Below are positions 38,701 through 51,659 of a stretch of 64,000 bases of DNA, piece after piece. A model generated the notes under the pieces. The model did not search any database and was not told the DNA's origin. It saw only the letters and a list, made by a program, of their open reading frames with translations. How positions within the stretch are numbered: the first letter of the stretch is position 1; each line of letters begins with the position of its first letter. The translations under genes and the position numbers were made by a program. The stretch covers positions 8,353,539 through 8,417,538 of the forward strand of contig NC_133218.1 of NCBI RefSeq assembly GCF_040436345.1, in the 5' to 3' direction. The DNA is from Pagrus major (lineage: Eukaryota > Chordata > Actinopteri > Spariformes > Sparidae).

Positions 38701-40353
38701 AGGGAAAAGCTACAGTGGTGCTACTAAGGTCAGGAAAAGGTCCCACACTTCGAATCAAGTCATTTCAGCACTGTGTAAAATCTCTGTTGCTTCGAACAAG
38801 GGAAAAACTGCCAGTGGAATGAGATGATTACAGGAATATCCAATGCAAGATTTTATCTCAATTTACAATTTTTTCTTAAACCAACCACCATTTTGTTGAG
38901 ACCAGTGTTCTGCACTGCGTCCCTGTGCATCTAAAGCTCCCTGATATAAACAAATCATTTGTCTGACATGTAATGATTCAATGGTGCTGGCAGAATTTTT
39001 GACTTGTTTAAAGACAAACAGTATTTCATTAGATGAAATGACTGGTTCTGATGGACATTTTTTAGCAGTGTGGCGACCACTCACCGTCTATGGTTTTTGG
39101 GATAACAAACAATATTTATTGGACCCTGTGTGTATATTTATCGTGCTTGTAAATTATGTTCTGGCTCCTTTTTTAAATGTTTTCCATATTTTTGCCCCAG
39201 CCAGTGGAAAAAAAACTGCAGGGATTGTCTTGTGTCGACCTGTTTTATTTTTTTTGTTTTTCGTTTTTTGTTTCTTACCTTCCAGACACGGCACTTTGGA
39301 CTAAAGGAACATTTCAGAAACATTTAACACAGGTGTTTGAAACCCGATTTCATCCGACTTTAACCTATTTGCTCAATTGTGTACAGACAGAATGGCAAGA
39401 TTAATGCTCTGTTTTACTGACTTTGGATTCTTATTCTATTTGCATTATCGACATACGACGAATGAGAAGAAAAAGAGCAAAAAAAAAAAATGTTTGGAAA
39501 ATGCACTTCTCGTGATCAGGGTCCGGTTGCGCCAAGTAATGCATTACTCCTTTCATAGGTAATATCATTACTTTCTTACACAAATATTTTAGGAATACTT
39601 CCTGGCAGACTTAATTATTTCCTGTTGCCGTAACGCCTCATTTCTGCTCCTTTTGCCATCTAAAACCAACATTTTAAAACAGTTTTTTTCTTTTTTGAAT
39701 GACCAGAGCATCATGTTTATTTCTCATCAAATTTGTGAATTTTGCCACTCAGAAATTAAATTTCTATATTATTTCTCATCTAAACAGAGATGATGAAAAG
39801 GCTAAAGGTTAAGGAGAAGGCTGAATGTGAGGTAGCTGTACGTAAACCTGATATTTTTATATGTAGAGGGGTCAAAGTCAAAATCTTTTGACTGGTAACT
39901 TGTTACAGGGAAAAGTAATGACATTACTTTACTGGATTAATGCATTACCAAAACACTTCTGATCCATGTTTGTTTCCAGGTCTTTACCACTGACCGTCTC
40001 AGAGAGATTTTAAGAGCACTGGGCCTGATGTATACTCTAACTACAGATTCTTAATGGGACAAATGAGCTGTACACAACCTCCCAGGTCAAGTAATAAATC
40101 TATTTCATTAGAATTCATGCATTTATGAGCCCAGGCCGCTTAATGGCACAATAGACCACTGCAGGGTATTGCTGAACTGAAAGTGTGTGTGTGTATGTGC
40201 CTGCGTGCATGCGTCTGTTGTGGTGTATGTGTGTGTGTATGAGTGTGTATTTGTGTTTACTTCTTTTTTGACAACCACTCTGATGTACTGTGAAAGCATA
40301 TTGGTTAACATATTGGTACCGTATTAAATTATAACTCAAGATTTATAAATAAA
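38701..40353 (+). other. nr2f2: Probable nr2f2 3' UTR with a poly(A) signal at 40348
   Basis: Noncoding, AT-rich, with several T-rich tracts. AATAAA at 40348-40353 is followed within about 40 bp by T-rich and TG-containing sequence and would give a 3' UTR of about 1.65 kb. A MITE-like insertion covers 39513-39964, so an earlier end before about 39510 is also possible. Confidence 0.4.
39513..39964. mobile_element. MITE-like insertion downstream of nr2f2
   Basis: GATCAGGGTCC...AGTAATGCATTAC at the left is mirrored by GTAATGCATTA (reverse strand of TAATGCATTACC) and GATC at the right. Interior words such as AGTAATGACATTACTTTACT are self-complementary. About 450 bp with no open frame. Confidence 0.5.
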
Positions 40354-43300
40354 GTGTATTTGGTTTATTTTGCCATTTCAAATTCATGTCGTTTATGACT
40401 CCCAAAAAAAAAGAAAAAAGTGTGTGTTTATATGTTTGTGTGTGAGCGAGCACATTAGTTTAGTGAGTGAGAAAATGAACACCAAGCAGAGCTGTCTGCA
40501 GCTCCAGAGCCTGCTTGACTGTGATATTGTCAGTAATCAGATATTTTAATCAAACTTATTGCCTCCCGTCAACAGGCCCTATCTGTATGTCGAGATTTAT
40601 TCAAAGTTGGCTTATATGAAGACCTGCAGCAGGAAAGCATGTAACTTTGCTCCTGCAGTTATGCTACAATGGGCTTGATCAGGAAGTTAACCGACCGGAA
40701 CATTTTTAAATCGTTGATAAAAAGAGCACACACACTGTTGCTCACCCTGTTTTTTTGTTTTTTATTATTATTATTTTAAAGCAGATGCAGGTCCTGGATT
40801 TTGTGCTTTTTTCCCACAATTATTGTACTGAATTAATTTGTTGCATATTAATCAGTATTTAAAAACAGTTAAACAAGAATCACAACACTCAAAAATTAAC
40901 ATGTTATGCAAACATCAATAATAACACCCGGGTAGAGAGTGCCGTACATGTCTGTTTCCTCCTAAGTTAAACCAATTTAACTAATACTTAATATTACTGC
41001 TTAACACAAACTTAACGAACATGTTTTTTTACTATCAAGGATTCTATTAATTCATAAAGGTGGGTTAACTCCGCACAAGACAAGAGAGCCGAATGAAAAT
41101 GGAATTATAATCGTGTCTGTGTTGCCAGATTGAGGAGGACAGAGAGGATTAAAGCAGCTTCTTTGCTTCTTAGTGGACAGAGAGCTAATGAGGGGCCCCT
41201 GAGTGCTCTGTCACAACAGTTTACCCTGAGGAGGATGAAGCTGGGCGCTCGACGGCCCCTGGGTGTTCTGGGCCAAAGGGCCAACATAAAACAATGGAGC
41301 ATTTTCCCACACACGTACAGGTCCAAAAAAGAAGAAAATGCCAAGGAGTATGGAGCAGTGGAGGAGAATCAGTGCAGTCCAGGCTCAGAGAATTAACAGC
41401 TCTGTGGCTGCAATGGATTTATTTTTATTTGCTTCCGTATTTACGTCACTTTTCTGAGATTGGTCAGAGTCATAAAAAAGAGAGCATCTCCGCTGTTTGT
41501 GGCCGACTGAAGCTGGATCAGTCGTTACACAGCTCGGTTTGGACTCAGCCAATCAGCTTCCGAGAGTGAAGCCTGTAGCCAATCAGGTCATTCTTTAAAT
41601 ATACAGTGATGACTAAAGATTCAACCTACAGAGGCTCCAGCTGTGATATCAGAATATTATCAGATTTTTAAAGTGATAGAAACCAGTTACTAAATGTGTT
41701 ATATATATTTTTCTTCAGTATTTTTTGTGGATTGATGAAATGTGTTTAGTTTATGATGCAAATCAGACTTCTGTCCATATTACTTGAGTAAGTCACTAAA
41801 ATTTAATGCAGAATTATTTTAAACTTGTTTTATGGTGCAGAAGCTTCTGGATCATTCTTGAAAACGGTGGTAAAAACAAGTCATATTAATTTTATCCGTT
41901 TTTTTTATTTAAAATATTTTAGGATTGAAGCAGAACGAGGTCACCTGTGAGTGCGTTGCCGTTATTTATTTTGACGTACAGCCGTATCGCTTTCCTCTGG
42001 TCCGTGTTCACTGTAAAGGAGAGCAGGGACCAAATTGGACCCACGTGGCTTTAAAAAAATAAATTAAAAAAATCCAGCTTGAGCTTTTATAGCAGAGTTG
42101 TGAAATAAAAAATCAGCCATAATTACAACAATCACAACTGAATGTTCAGTGTGGTTAGAGGGACGTGGCTGCATTACTGTACTTTATTTGTGATGTGAAG
42201 TAACTGCTGACTGTAGCTGCTGAAACCGCTTTAAAGCGATAATTATCACTGTGAGAGTCTGTAATGATGCCGGGCCGGCTCACAATCCTCCCCCAAAAAT
42301 CTAATATCAGCACCACTATGTTAACTGTGTGTCTTTTTTCATTTTAATGTTTAGGAATCATTTTTTGACAATAATTTTACTGTAACAAAATGAGTCCAGA
42401 AGATTTTTTAAAGTCCTAAAAGAGGTTTGGGCTGTTTAATTATTGGACTGAAGTCAAACGGGGAACAGACAGCGGCTCAGTTCTACTCATCAAGAAATAA
42501 AAGAAACTTTCACACAGTAAGATATTCAATTTTCGTTTGTTTGTTTTTTTCTGGGGAGTTTTTCTTTCCTCTAATCGAGGGTCTACATATTGTAAAGTCC
42601 ACTGAAGCAACGGGATTGTGACTTTGGGACATATAAATAAAAGTGACTTGACTTGGCGGTGCCTCGTGTCCGGCGACGACGCAGATACAGTCGGAAAAAG
42701 TCGAGAGAAAAAAAAAAAAGAAAAAACGTTTGTTGTCGCAGCAGAACTTTTCTTTAAAGCTGTCGATAACTGAGAAAACTCCGCAGTGTTCGTTCATTTC
42801 CTCTGTGTTCCTGTTCCTGCTGCTCTTTAACATGGAGGCTGTCAGGGGAGTCTAACGGGATGAAACGCCTGCAGGCTTTAAGAATCAGCGCTGCTCCTTT
42901 TATTTTATATTTTAGTCAAAATATAGTAGTAATAATAATAATAATCCCGCTCCTGAATAAACTGTTGAATGTCTGAAATATACAGTCTGATTAATATTTG
43001 ATAACTTAGAGTCAGTTTATGTTACACCTTAATATACTGAGGTCACTTCTATTTTTTGGGTTCCTTTCTTTCAAGGTTTCAGCAGAAACACTGTCATAAA
43101 CCTCCAGTTCCGACAGATTCTACATAAACAGCTTCATCCTCCATCGAAAAAGCAACATTCCTTTTTTAAATGCATGAGTCTTTTTTTAAACAAGTTTGTC
43201 TCAAGTTTCTACAGTGGAAGGCAAATCTGAAGGGGAAAAAAAGTTTTCATATGTGAAACGCATTGAAAGTGCATTAAAAGTATAATTCAGTAGGCTAGAT

Positions 43301-44264
43301 GTATAGTCACTAACTATTACTGTAACTGTAAAGCATAATGTTGGGTATTATTATAAAAATGCAGCATTAGTTGAAGAGTGGGAACAACACAGTAGAAAAC
43401 TACAACAAATATTCCTACAGTCATCCAATGACTAAAAAAGAGCTGATACTAAAATGATACTTTAAGACACATTTTTTTCCTCTTTTTAATGTGTCTTATA
43501 GTCTTTATTTTTTATATACAATCTTGGATCTCTTCACATTTATTTAATTATCTATTTATTTTTTAACTTTCTTTACTCTCCTTAATTTCTAAGGTGTTTG
43601 TTATTGTGCATTTATTGTGACGAACGTAAAGGTTATAAGGTGTCACAGTCCTGAACTTTGTCCCATATTCAGGGAGTAGTTGCACATAATAACACATACT
43701 GTACAGTGGCTTAACTTCACGCCTTTAATCAGACCTGAGTCTGAAGCTAAAAACAACCAGAATCCTCTTTTCTCAAAAACACATCAAGTCCTGCCGAGAG
43801 GTTTTTACTACTAGACTCCGTGCGCCAGCTTACAGAAGAACCACATTAAATATTGTGCAAATGAATAAAAGTGCAGTTGCTCTGATGTCCCTGAGCGACT
43901 TCGCTGATTTGAAATGTGGTTTTATTGTGGCATATTGTACATTCAGGGAAATTAAAAGCGCTTTCATTGCTGGAATGAAGCTCCATCTGTCTGGAAGCTG
44001 GCATTAAATGGACCTGCAGGCTAAAACATCTGAGAACCAATTTCACGTTTTTGTGCAGAGAGCCTGTTCAAAAGCAATCAGTCTGGGACACATTTTACAC
44101 GGAAACCTCATCAGATCAAAGAAAAGTCTTCTTTAATCTTGAACAGGTGATCAGTGGCTCCACTTGATAATTACTGAGTCCATATTGGAAATACATTAGA
44201 TTGTGTTTGTCCAGACTTCATCCATTATGTGTTTTTCACTCTGATCTGTAAATGAGGTAAGATC

Positions 44265-44316
<52 letters not shown>

Positions 44317-44321
44317 GTCTA

Positions 44322-44396
<75 letters not shown>

Positions 44397-44401
44397 GTCT
44401 A

Positions 44402-44492
<91 letters not shown>

Positions 44493-44537
44493 GTCTATCT
44501 GTCTGTCTGTCTGTCTGTCTGTCTATGTATCTATCTA
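44265..44537. repeat. (ATCT)n/(GTCT)n compound microsatellite
   Basis: 273 bp of tetranucleotide repeats. A block of one GTCT, one ATCT and four or more GTCT units recurs at 44317, 44397 and 44493 (spacings of 80 and 96 bp), giving a higher-order pattern on top of the tetranucleotide. Confidence 0.98.
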
Positions 44538-46689
44538 GCAGGATTTTCTTTTCGCTGGGAAAACAGAACAAGCTCTTGTCTTCCTCCTTTATTTCTCTCC
44601 CTTCCTTGTCCCCAAATTGCCCTTTTAATCCTGTTCGTTGTGTCGGACTGACATCACGCCACTCTGGCTCCTGGCTCAGATGTCTTCAAGCTGACGGTGT
44701 GAATCAAGAGGTTCCTTTGGCTCCTCTCAGTGACCTTTGACCTCCGGGGCTGCCCTTTCCCTGACACTGGCTCAGGAGACGGGGGGATATGATGGTGGTG
44801 AGATGCTCAGAGGTGACGAGCTGTAAGCCTCAAGCTGTCAAATTCGTTTGATTTAATGTCATTTACTAAAACTTCAGAGTGATAAGGTGATTGCTAATGA
44901 CAGTGCAGTTGTCTTTAAAGGAACATCCATTTCAAATGCTCCCTGACAAGATTCAATTTCAGTGTTTTAAACTTGGCTTTTTGTTTTCTGTCATTTTGTG
45001 AATAATGCACATTTAACACTAAGGGAGACTCAGCTACAGCGAGTGCCACGCCTCAGTGAGCCCATCTGATGCTCATGGAAACAAATTCTTAAAAGCAGTG
45101 AATGTGGGAGGAATCCTGTCTGCCGAGGAGCCCCCTCGCAAAACATTTCAGCGACCAAGGAGGGGAGAGAGAAAAAACGCACCAATCAACTCAAGGACTG
45201 TACAAAGAGCGGTCTGCGGTTGCTAAGAGACAGATGCAGAATAACCTCCATGAGAAACCTGACCATGACCCTTCCTCCTCCTCCTCCTCCTCCCAAACAA
45301 TCTCTCCCTCTCCTACCCAATTACTACAGAACATTAAAGCCCACCTCTCTCACATTAAAGCTGAAAGGCAGTGAGGTGGAGGGGGGGCGGGGGTTTGTTT
45401 TAGTAGTGGTAAGAAGCTGCACAGAAGACTTCGGATTATTCCCGAAAGCAAAAACAAACCGATTTTCATTCCTTTTTTTCACAAGAGAATGAATCTGGCT
45501 CGGTCGAAGCAGACATGAGGGTTTGACGTTGGTGCGTTTTAAGCAGGCGTGCGGAGGGGCGGAGTTTGGGATGGATAAGAAGGAGGCGGGGGCGGGCAGA
45601 GGGAATCTGTCAGTGGAATGAGAGGATGAAGATTTGACAGAGAGGTGACAGAGAGTTCAGTTTATACGAGGCCTGTCGATTAGTGCGTTTGTGGCTGACA
45701 GGTGGAATCCCAGGGGCGCGTCTGTCACTGCTTCTGCTGCCAGGCCCAGCCGCGCCACCACCACAGCAGACACCCATGGGCGGGGATATGCTACAGACGC
45801 CGAGGCACATCATTGGCCGCGGCTCCGGCAGCCCGGCCTCCCAGTCAGAGCCTAGATTAAAGCTTTATTGTGCACAGAAAGCAGGGCGAAAGTCATGTTA
45901 ATCCCCCTCTAATACATTGCTATCAGTGATCTGTTTTTACAACACGATCGAAACAAGCTTTCTGGAACGGCTTTTAATCTGACATGTGAAATAGTATTTT
46001 TTGTTTGTTTGTCGCAGCAGTGCACGTGACTCTGAAAAGCACAGTGGTGAGAGGGCCTCCGCTGTTGCTATGATCCATTAAGATGCAAATCTACCCTTTT
46101 GAAAAGTTTTTTTTTAAAATTCATTTATTTATTTATTTATTTTTATGAAAAGGCAACTGGGGCAAAAGGGAAAATCATACTGGGATGAAGAAAATCATGC
46201 CAGCACTTAAATCAGACATGATGGCAAAGTCAGATCAGACCAGAGACACAAGTAGGCCAAGTGAAGTCTCTGTGGGTGTAGTAAATATTAAAGTATCACA
46301 TCAAATGTCAGTCACTCAAAATGTCCAAGATACAGTCAGACTGTCAACGTGTTAAAGTGATCAGAGCTGTCATCACAGATAGCTCACTGATTGAAAACTA
46401 AACCACCTCTACACGGAAAAGTTCCTGGAATATCAATATCACTGCGAGAGTTTGTTGTTGATACTTTCTTCTGAGGTGGAAAGGAACCAGGCGCATGTGT
46501 TTAACTTCTGTACAATTTTGAGATACTTGTATCTTATTTGAATATTTCATACTACTCCTTTTGCTTGTGGCTCTTTACAAGCAGCAGTGGCCTCCAGTCT
46601 GAAGAAATGTCACTAAATTGCACTTAAAGGTGCTACAGTGTGGACCTTTTTCATGTTTTTCATTCATAGTGAACATTGTCACTTTTAAC

Positions 46690-47050
46690 TGTGAGTAGTG
46701 AGGGAATATAACTAAGTACATTTACTCAAGTACTGCACTTGAGTACAATTTTGAGGTACTTGTACTTTAATTGAGTATTTCAATTTTCTGCTACTTTATA
46801 CTTCCACTCCACTACATTTTGAGGACAAATATTGGACTTTTTACTCCACTACATTTATTTGATTTCTTTCATTGCTAGTTACTCTGCAGATTACATGCTG
46901 CATCAAAAAAAAAGTAGCACATTTTTAAATGAATTTATTTTATAGGCAATCAGATTTAAAAAGCAATGATTCAGATAATCAGAAAAATGCTGAATATCAG
47001 ATCTGATAGTCCGATCGATCGACCCAAACTTTTACTCAAGTACTATTTGT
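46690..47050. repeat. Interspersed fish repeat (ACTCAAGTACT...ACTTTATACTTC family)
   Basis: Starts at about GAGTAGTGAGGGAATATAAC and runs through AATTTTGAGGTACTTGTACT, TTCTGCTACTTTATACTTCC and AGAAAAATGCTGAATATCAG. A shorter relative is at 6290-6500, and a small fragment (AATTTTGAGATACTTGTA) precedes it at about 46512-46535. Common in teleost genomes by recognition; class unknown. Confidence 0.7.
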
Positions 47051-47642
47051 GTAACATGCGATGTTAAAAATAATTTTTAAAAAAGTCCAAAACACAGTAT
47101 AGATTGGAGATTAGACCTTAGTGTTTTCTTCTCTCCTGCTCCATTAATCATCTCACAACCCCTCAGACTCATCACTTGACTCTCAGAATGGGCTCAACCC
47201 ATGTTAGGAACCTATAGACTAACATAACTGTATATATGCAATAAAGTGATTACAGCTGGCCCCACCTCGACCAGCTACAACAGTTTAATGCTTCATATGG
47301 ATTAATGCTTCAGTATCAACAATCTAACAATGTAATATAGATATAATAATATCCATATAGATATAATAATCCCTCAATCAGGGAGAATGGTGATTGGGAT
47401 GGAGTGAAAGGGTTCAGGGGATCGGGGGGAAATTATCTTTAGTACAACAGGATCTAATACAGTCCTTCAGTGTTATGTGGTATACTGAATTTAACAGTAT
47501 ATGGTTAAAATTCATAAAGAAAAAAACTTGAGAATAACTAAATGTTTGAAATGATTAAATAATCACACAAACAAGACAGAAATGTCCTAAATGTTGACCC
47601 TTTGCATGTGATGCCTATGGCTGTTTAAAGCTGTCACACCCA

Positions 47643-47721
47643 TATCTTATAACATCTTATAATATCCTATAATATCTTATAACATCTTATAATATCCTAT
47701 AATATCATATAATATCAGCTG
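47643..47721. repeat. AT-rich minisatellite (10/30-bp units)
   Basis: Two copies of a 30-bp unit built from ATCTTATAAC, ATCTTATAAT and ATCCTATAAT, plus partial copies. The 10-bp subunits are variants of one another. Confidence 0.9.
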
Positions 47722-49018
47722 TATTTATGCTGTAAATTGCCATTCTGACCAAACACTGTCTCTTTTCTTCACACAGATTCCTTCACCCTGGTAAAATTAT
47801 GTCCTTTTATGTGATTTTCTGTTTTGGTCTCAAGGACCTCTGAGGAAGACAGAAGTCAATTGCTGTTATAAGAATAAACCTCAGATATCTGGGGGGACTG
47901 TTGAAACTATCAAATGAGCATCTCATTGACAGGGGACGATGATACATGTAGACGTCTGTGGGCAGTGATAGCACAGCCCATTTCTAGTGTACTTGTTCCC
48001 CCTGTGTTTGTTGTTGCCTATTGTGCAACATTGTTCCTAACAAAGACGGAAAGACTTTGATTTCCTTCTTAGCACTTCTTAATCATCAATGATCATTCAC
48101 GGGTCACAGGAATATTGTCCGTGTGCTGTGACCTTTGACCTCCTGATCTCCTGACTACCGCTTGTTTGTTATCTCGCTGATGGAGGATACTGGGTGACAG
48201 CAGATCAGGGAATCATTGAAATTCCTCAAGTTCTGCTTGAATTACGTAAAAGATGTCAGTTTGAGTTAGTTTACTCTCTTTTTTTCTGAACTATGCCTCG
48301 GAGACATGTGGGGTGGGGGTTGGGTGCATGGAGCCCCAAGCAGCAAGCTGAAAACATGTTGATCTTTAGGCCATAGGTCATATATATGCCTAAAACTGCA
48401 GAGAATAGATAAAGCTTGAATTTTCAAAAAAAAAAAAAAAAGACAACTTTTTGACAGTAAAGTCCCAAAACCTCAGTCAAAGGCTTTATAAAAAAGTCAA
48501 TAGACATAACACAACAGTGAATCCGATTCACTCTTTTGAATGTTGATCATAAAGGATTCCCACTGTTCTATTTTGACTTTGCTTTACATTTTTCCTGACA
48601 AGCAGTCAGCATGGTCAAAAATAAAATTCCTCCTTTCACAGCAAGTCATTCATAGTTATTCATTCTCGTAGAGCATCAATCACGCATTATTTTTTTGAGT
48701 CACACTTCCCAATTTTATCATCACTTCATTGTGTCTGAAAAGTGTCATTGGAGAAGATTTCAGGGTCGGGTTGGATGAACAAGGTCTGTTAAATGTAGAC
48801 GAAACATTTCATAAATCACAAACGTTGTTTGCTATCAAGTTATTTCACATTTTTTTATGGCAGAGTTCTGAGAAGGAATTGAGACGTCTCACAGCCTATA
48901 GAACGAAGCAGCTCTGTAGTCTAGTGATACAGCACTAAAACAAAGTTTACCAAGTTTCACTTTGTCCACAGAGGCCGCCAGAATCAATTAAAACATGACA
49001 GTTCCTTGTAGCAGCTTT

Positions 49019-49348
49019 GGTAACACTAATAACCAACATTTATAAATGGTAAATTTATAGCTAATTATACTTAAGTTAATAGTTATTTGACTGTTAACCA
49101 AAAATGAAATGCTTTATAAAGCATTTTTTAAGCAACTGTAAAGGTTTACAAACATCAGCTGAAGCTTTATAATGACTATCAAAACACTGTTTATAGTTGT
49201 ACTACACAGTATTTATTAAACATTTACAAAGTTTTATAAACATCAGTTGCAACTTTACGATAAACAATTGTTTCATCGTTTGTTAACAGTCAAATAACTA
49301 TTACCTAAATTTACTGTTTATTAATGATGGTTATTTTAAAGTTTCACT
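49019..49348. mobile_element. Palindromic MITE family, copy 2
   Basis: The start GGTAACACTAATAACCAACA and the end ATTAATGATGGTTATTTTAA with GTTTCAC are inverted repeats. It shares AAATGGTAAATTTATAG, TTAATAGTTATTTGACTGTT and the ACATCAGTTGCAACTTTA phrase with the copies at 12755 and 53995. Confidence 0.7.
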
Positions 49349-51227
49349 GCAGCTTTAAGGTATCAGCACGTAAACAGTTGCATTTCTGTCTAAGTTTGTC
49401 AGCATACATTTTAATTTAAGAAGCAGTGTAAAATGTAATAAAATGCTCATGCCTTTTAAACAATTACGAACTTGTACACCAAACATTAAAATATGCAAAT
49501 AAGCCAAACCTGCCCATATGATACTGGTTTTCTCCAGTAAATCTTAAGTCATCACTTGATATGTAGAGAGGTTTCACCACTACTAACCACACTGATATCA
49601 GACTGTTATTAGGTTAAAGCGGATCTACAGGGTTTTATTGGTGATGGAACTGTCCTGTCTGCTGCTGCAGCATCTTATTCATGGATTTTCAGGGGAAATT
49701 CTTGTTTATTGCAGCGTCAAGAGGGAATGTAACTTGGGAGGTAAATCAACGTAAAACTCAAACTTTGCATCTCCAGATGTGTCTGAGTGCAAACTCAGGC
49801 ATTAGCTATTCATTACATTAGTTTACATACATTACATTATCTTGGTATTTAGAGTGTTGTCAGCCCAATCTTGATAACAGGTGGAGGTCAGGGTTATTGT
49901 CTGTTTAATGCAACATTAAAACATTGTATCAATAGATAGTGTTTAAAGTAGTCTCTGAGTGGCTATGTCTCAGTTTCTATCTTTAGCTAACACAAAGGCA
50001 TACTTAAAATGTAAATACAACGTATTAATACTATTGTCAAAAAGTCCCGACAACGTCTGTGATGTCAAACAAATGGAGGAAATGAGTCTTAATCCAAAAA
50101 CTAGCTGTTTTGCATTTGGTTGCGTGCAAAGAGAGTCCCTCCATTGGATGTGTTATGTAATGGGAGGCTGTAATCTGTTATATAATAACAGAGTAAGTGA
50201 AATGCACTGTACTTAAATTGGTGGGTCCCAGGATTTGTCTTTATCTCACAGCCAGAATTGTTTGTTCTCTCTAACATCTGTAGGATACCGAAAACTAAAC
50301 TTAAAATGAAATATTGCTTACACAAGCTTAATTAACCCTTTACCGTCTGGTTTCAGCTTCCAGGGCAACAGAGGACACGGGGTGAGACACGGGTCACAGA
50401 TGTTTTTACACAATCCACACAATGTTGTTGCTTTCAATTAAAGGTAAACATGCGGCAAAAATAAAATCAATTGTCAGGGGAAAAAAAGTTGTTAAAGGCA
50501 AAAAGAATCTTGCTTCAGATTTTTAGAAATACATTTTTTTACCCACTGCTCTGTGCATTAGACCCTCACATACCTCGTTCTTTACTTCTCTACTGTATGT
50601 AGGACTGAACCTGCCAAAAACAGAAATAAAGACATGTATAAATGGCTCAATACATAATTTAATATATCATTAAATGCACACAAATAAAAAAAAATGTAGG
50701 CATTAATTAATTTCTACGAGAGGGGGAAAATGGGCTTAAAAAACAGAATATGACAAGGTTGGCCTAATATAGTTGGACATTGTGGTTTGGATTGATCACA
50801 GCTGTCGATCAAAAGACTGAAATATGTTGTCAGACAACCTGATTTAATATTTGCCTCATGAGGAATATAATGTACTTTTCACTTTTGTTTTCTTGCATCA
50901 GTGTCATTCATTCCTTTTCAGCTTCTTACACATACAGGACGCAGCATGGAGTCCAATTAATGCATGAACAGGCAGTGCATTATTGACAGATAATGTGATA
51001 AGTGCCTTACTGTTTATTGGACCTCAGTGATGATCACACTACAATTATTTCTTCTACTGCTATTTTGAATGTCTTGCAACTCTTGTATACAGAGGCTGTT
51101 TCCTAAAAAGAAAAAAGATAAGACTGTTGGTATAAAAGTTATCAGTTTAACATATTTTAGGAATAAACCAACATCAATGTTACTCTCATAGAGGGCTGAA
51201 ACTAATGACCATTTTCATTGTTTTGAT

Positions 51228-51659
51228 CAGGGTTGCTCAATATGGGGCCCACTGGCCAAAGTTGGCCGCCATGAGTTTTGATTTGGCACGCAAGATGTTT
51301 CTAGTGGAAATAAAAATAAACAATTAATAAAATGAAAATTGTAATATGAATCTGCTGTTTTATTTTTTGGGGGTAGATGCTCTTTAAATGGATCCCTCAT
51401 TATGAATTAGTTTTCATAATCTGAGCACAACAGGCAGAGTAAGACTTTGTGCAGGAAGTCAGTCAATTCAGGGAACATGGGATTTTAGTACTACGGAAGC
51501 CCTGAGTGGCAAATGAAAAAAATAAATATTATAATTATTATTTTTTCACATATTTCTTAAAATATAAACACAGGAGAGAAAAAAGATTTAGATCACAGAA
51601 AAATGGATCACCAACATTTTGGTTTCGGCCCTCCAAGGGGAAACGTTTGGGCATCCCTG
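51228..51659. mobile_element. hAT-like MITE, 432 bp
   Basis: Ends CAGGGTTGCTCAATATGG and TTTGGGCATCCCTG are inverted repeats of the CAGGG..GCCCAA type seen in hAT elements. Flanking 8-mers GTTTTGAT (51220-51227) and TTGTTGAT (51660-51667) match at six of eight positions, consistent with an old 8-bp target duplication. Internal phrases resemble GGGCCCACTGGCC and GGCCCTCCAAGGGG. Confidence 0.75.
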
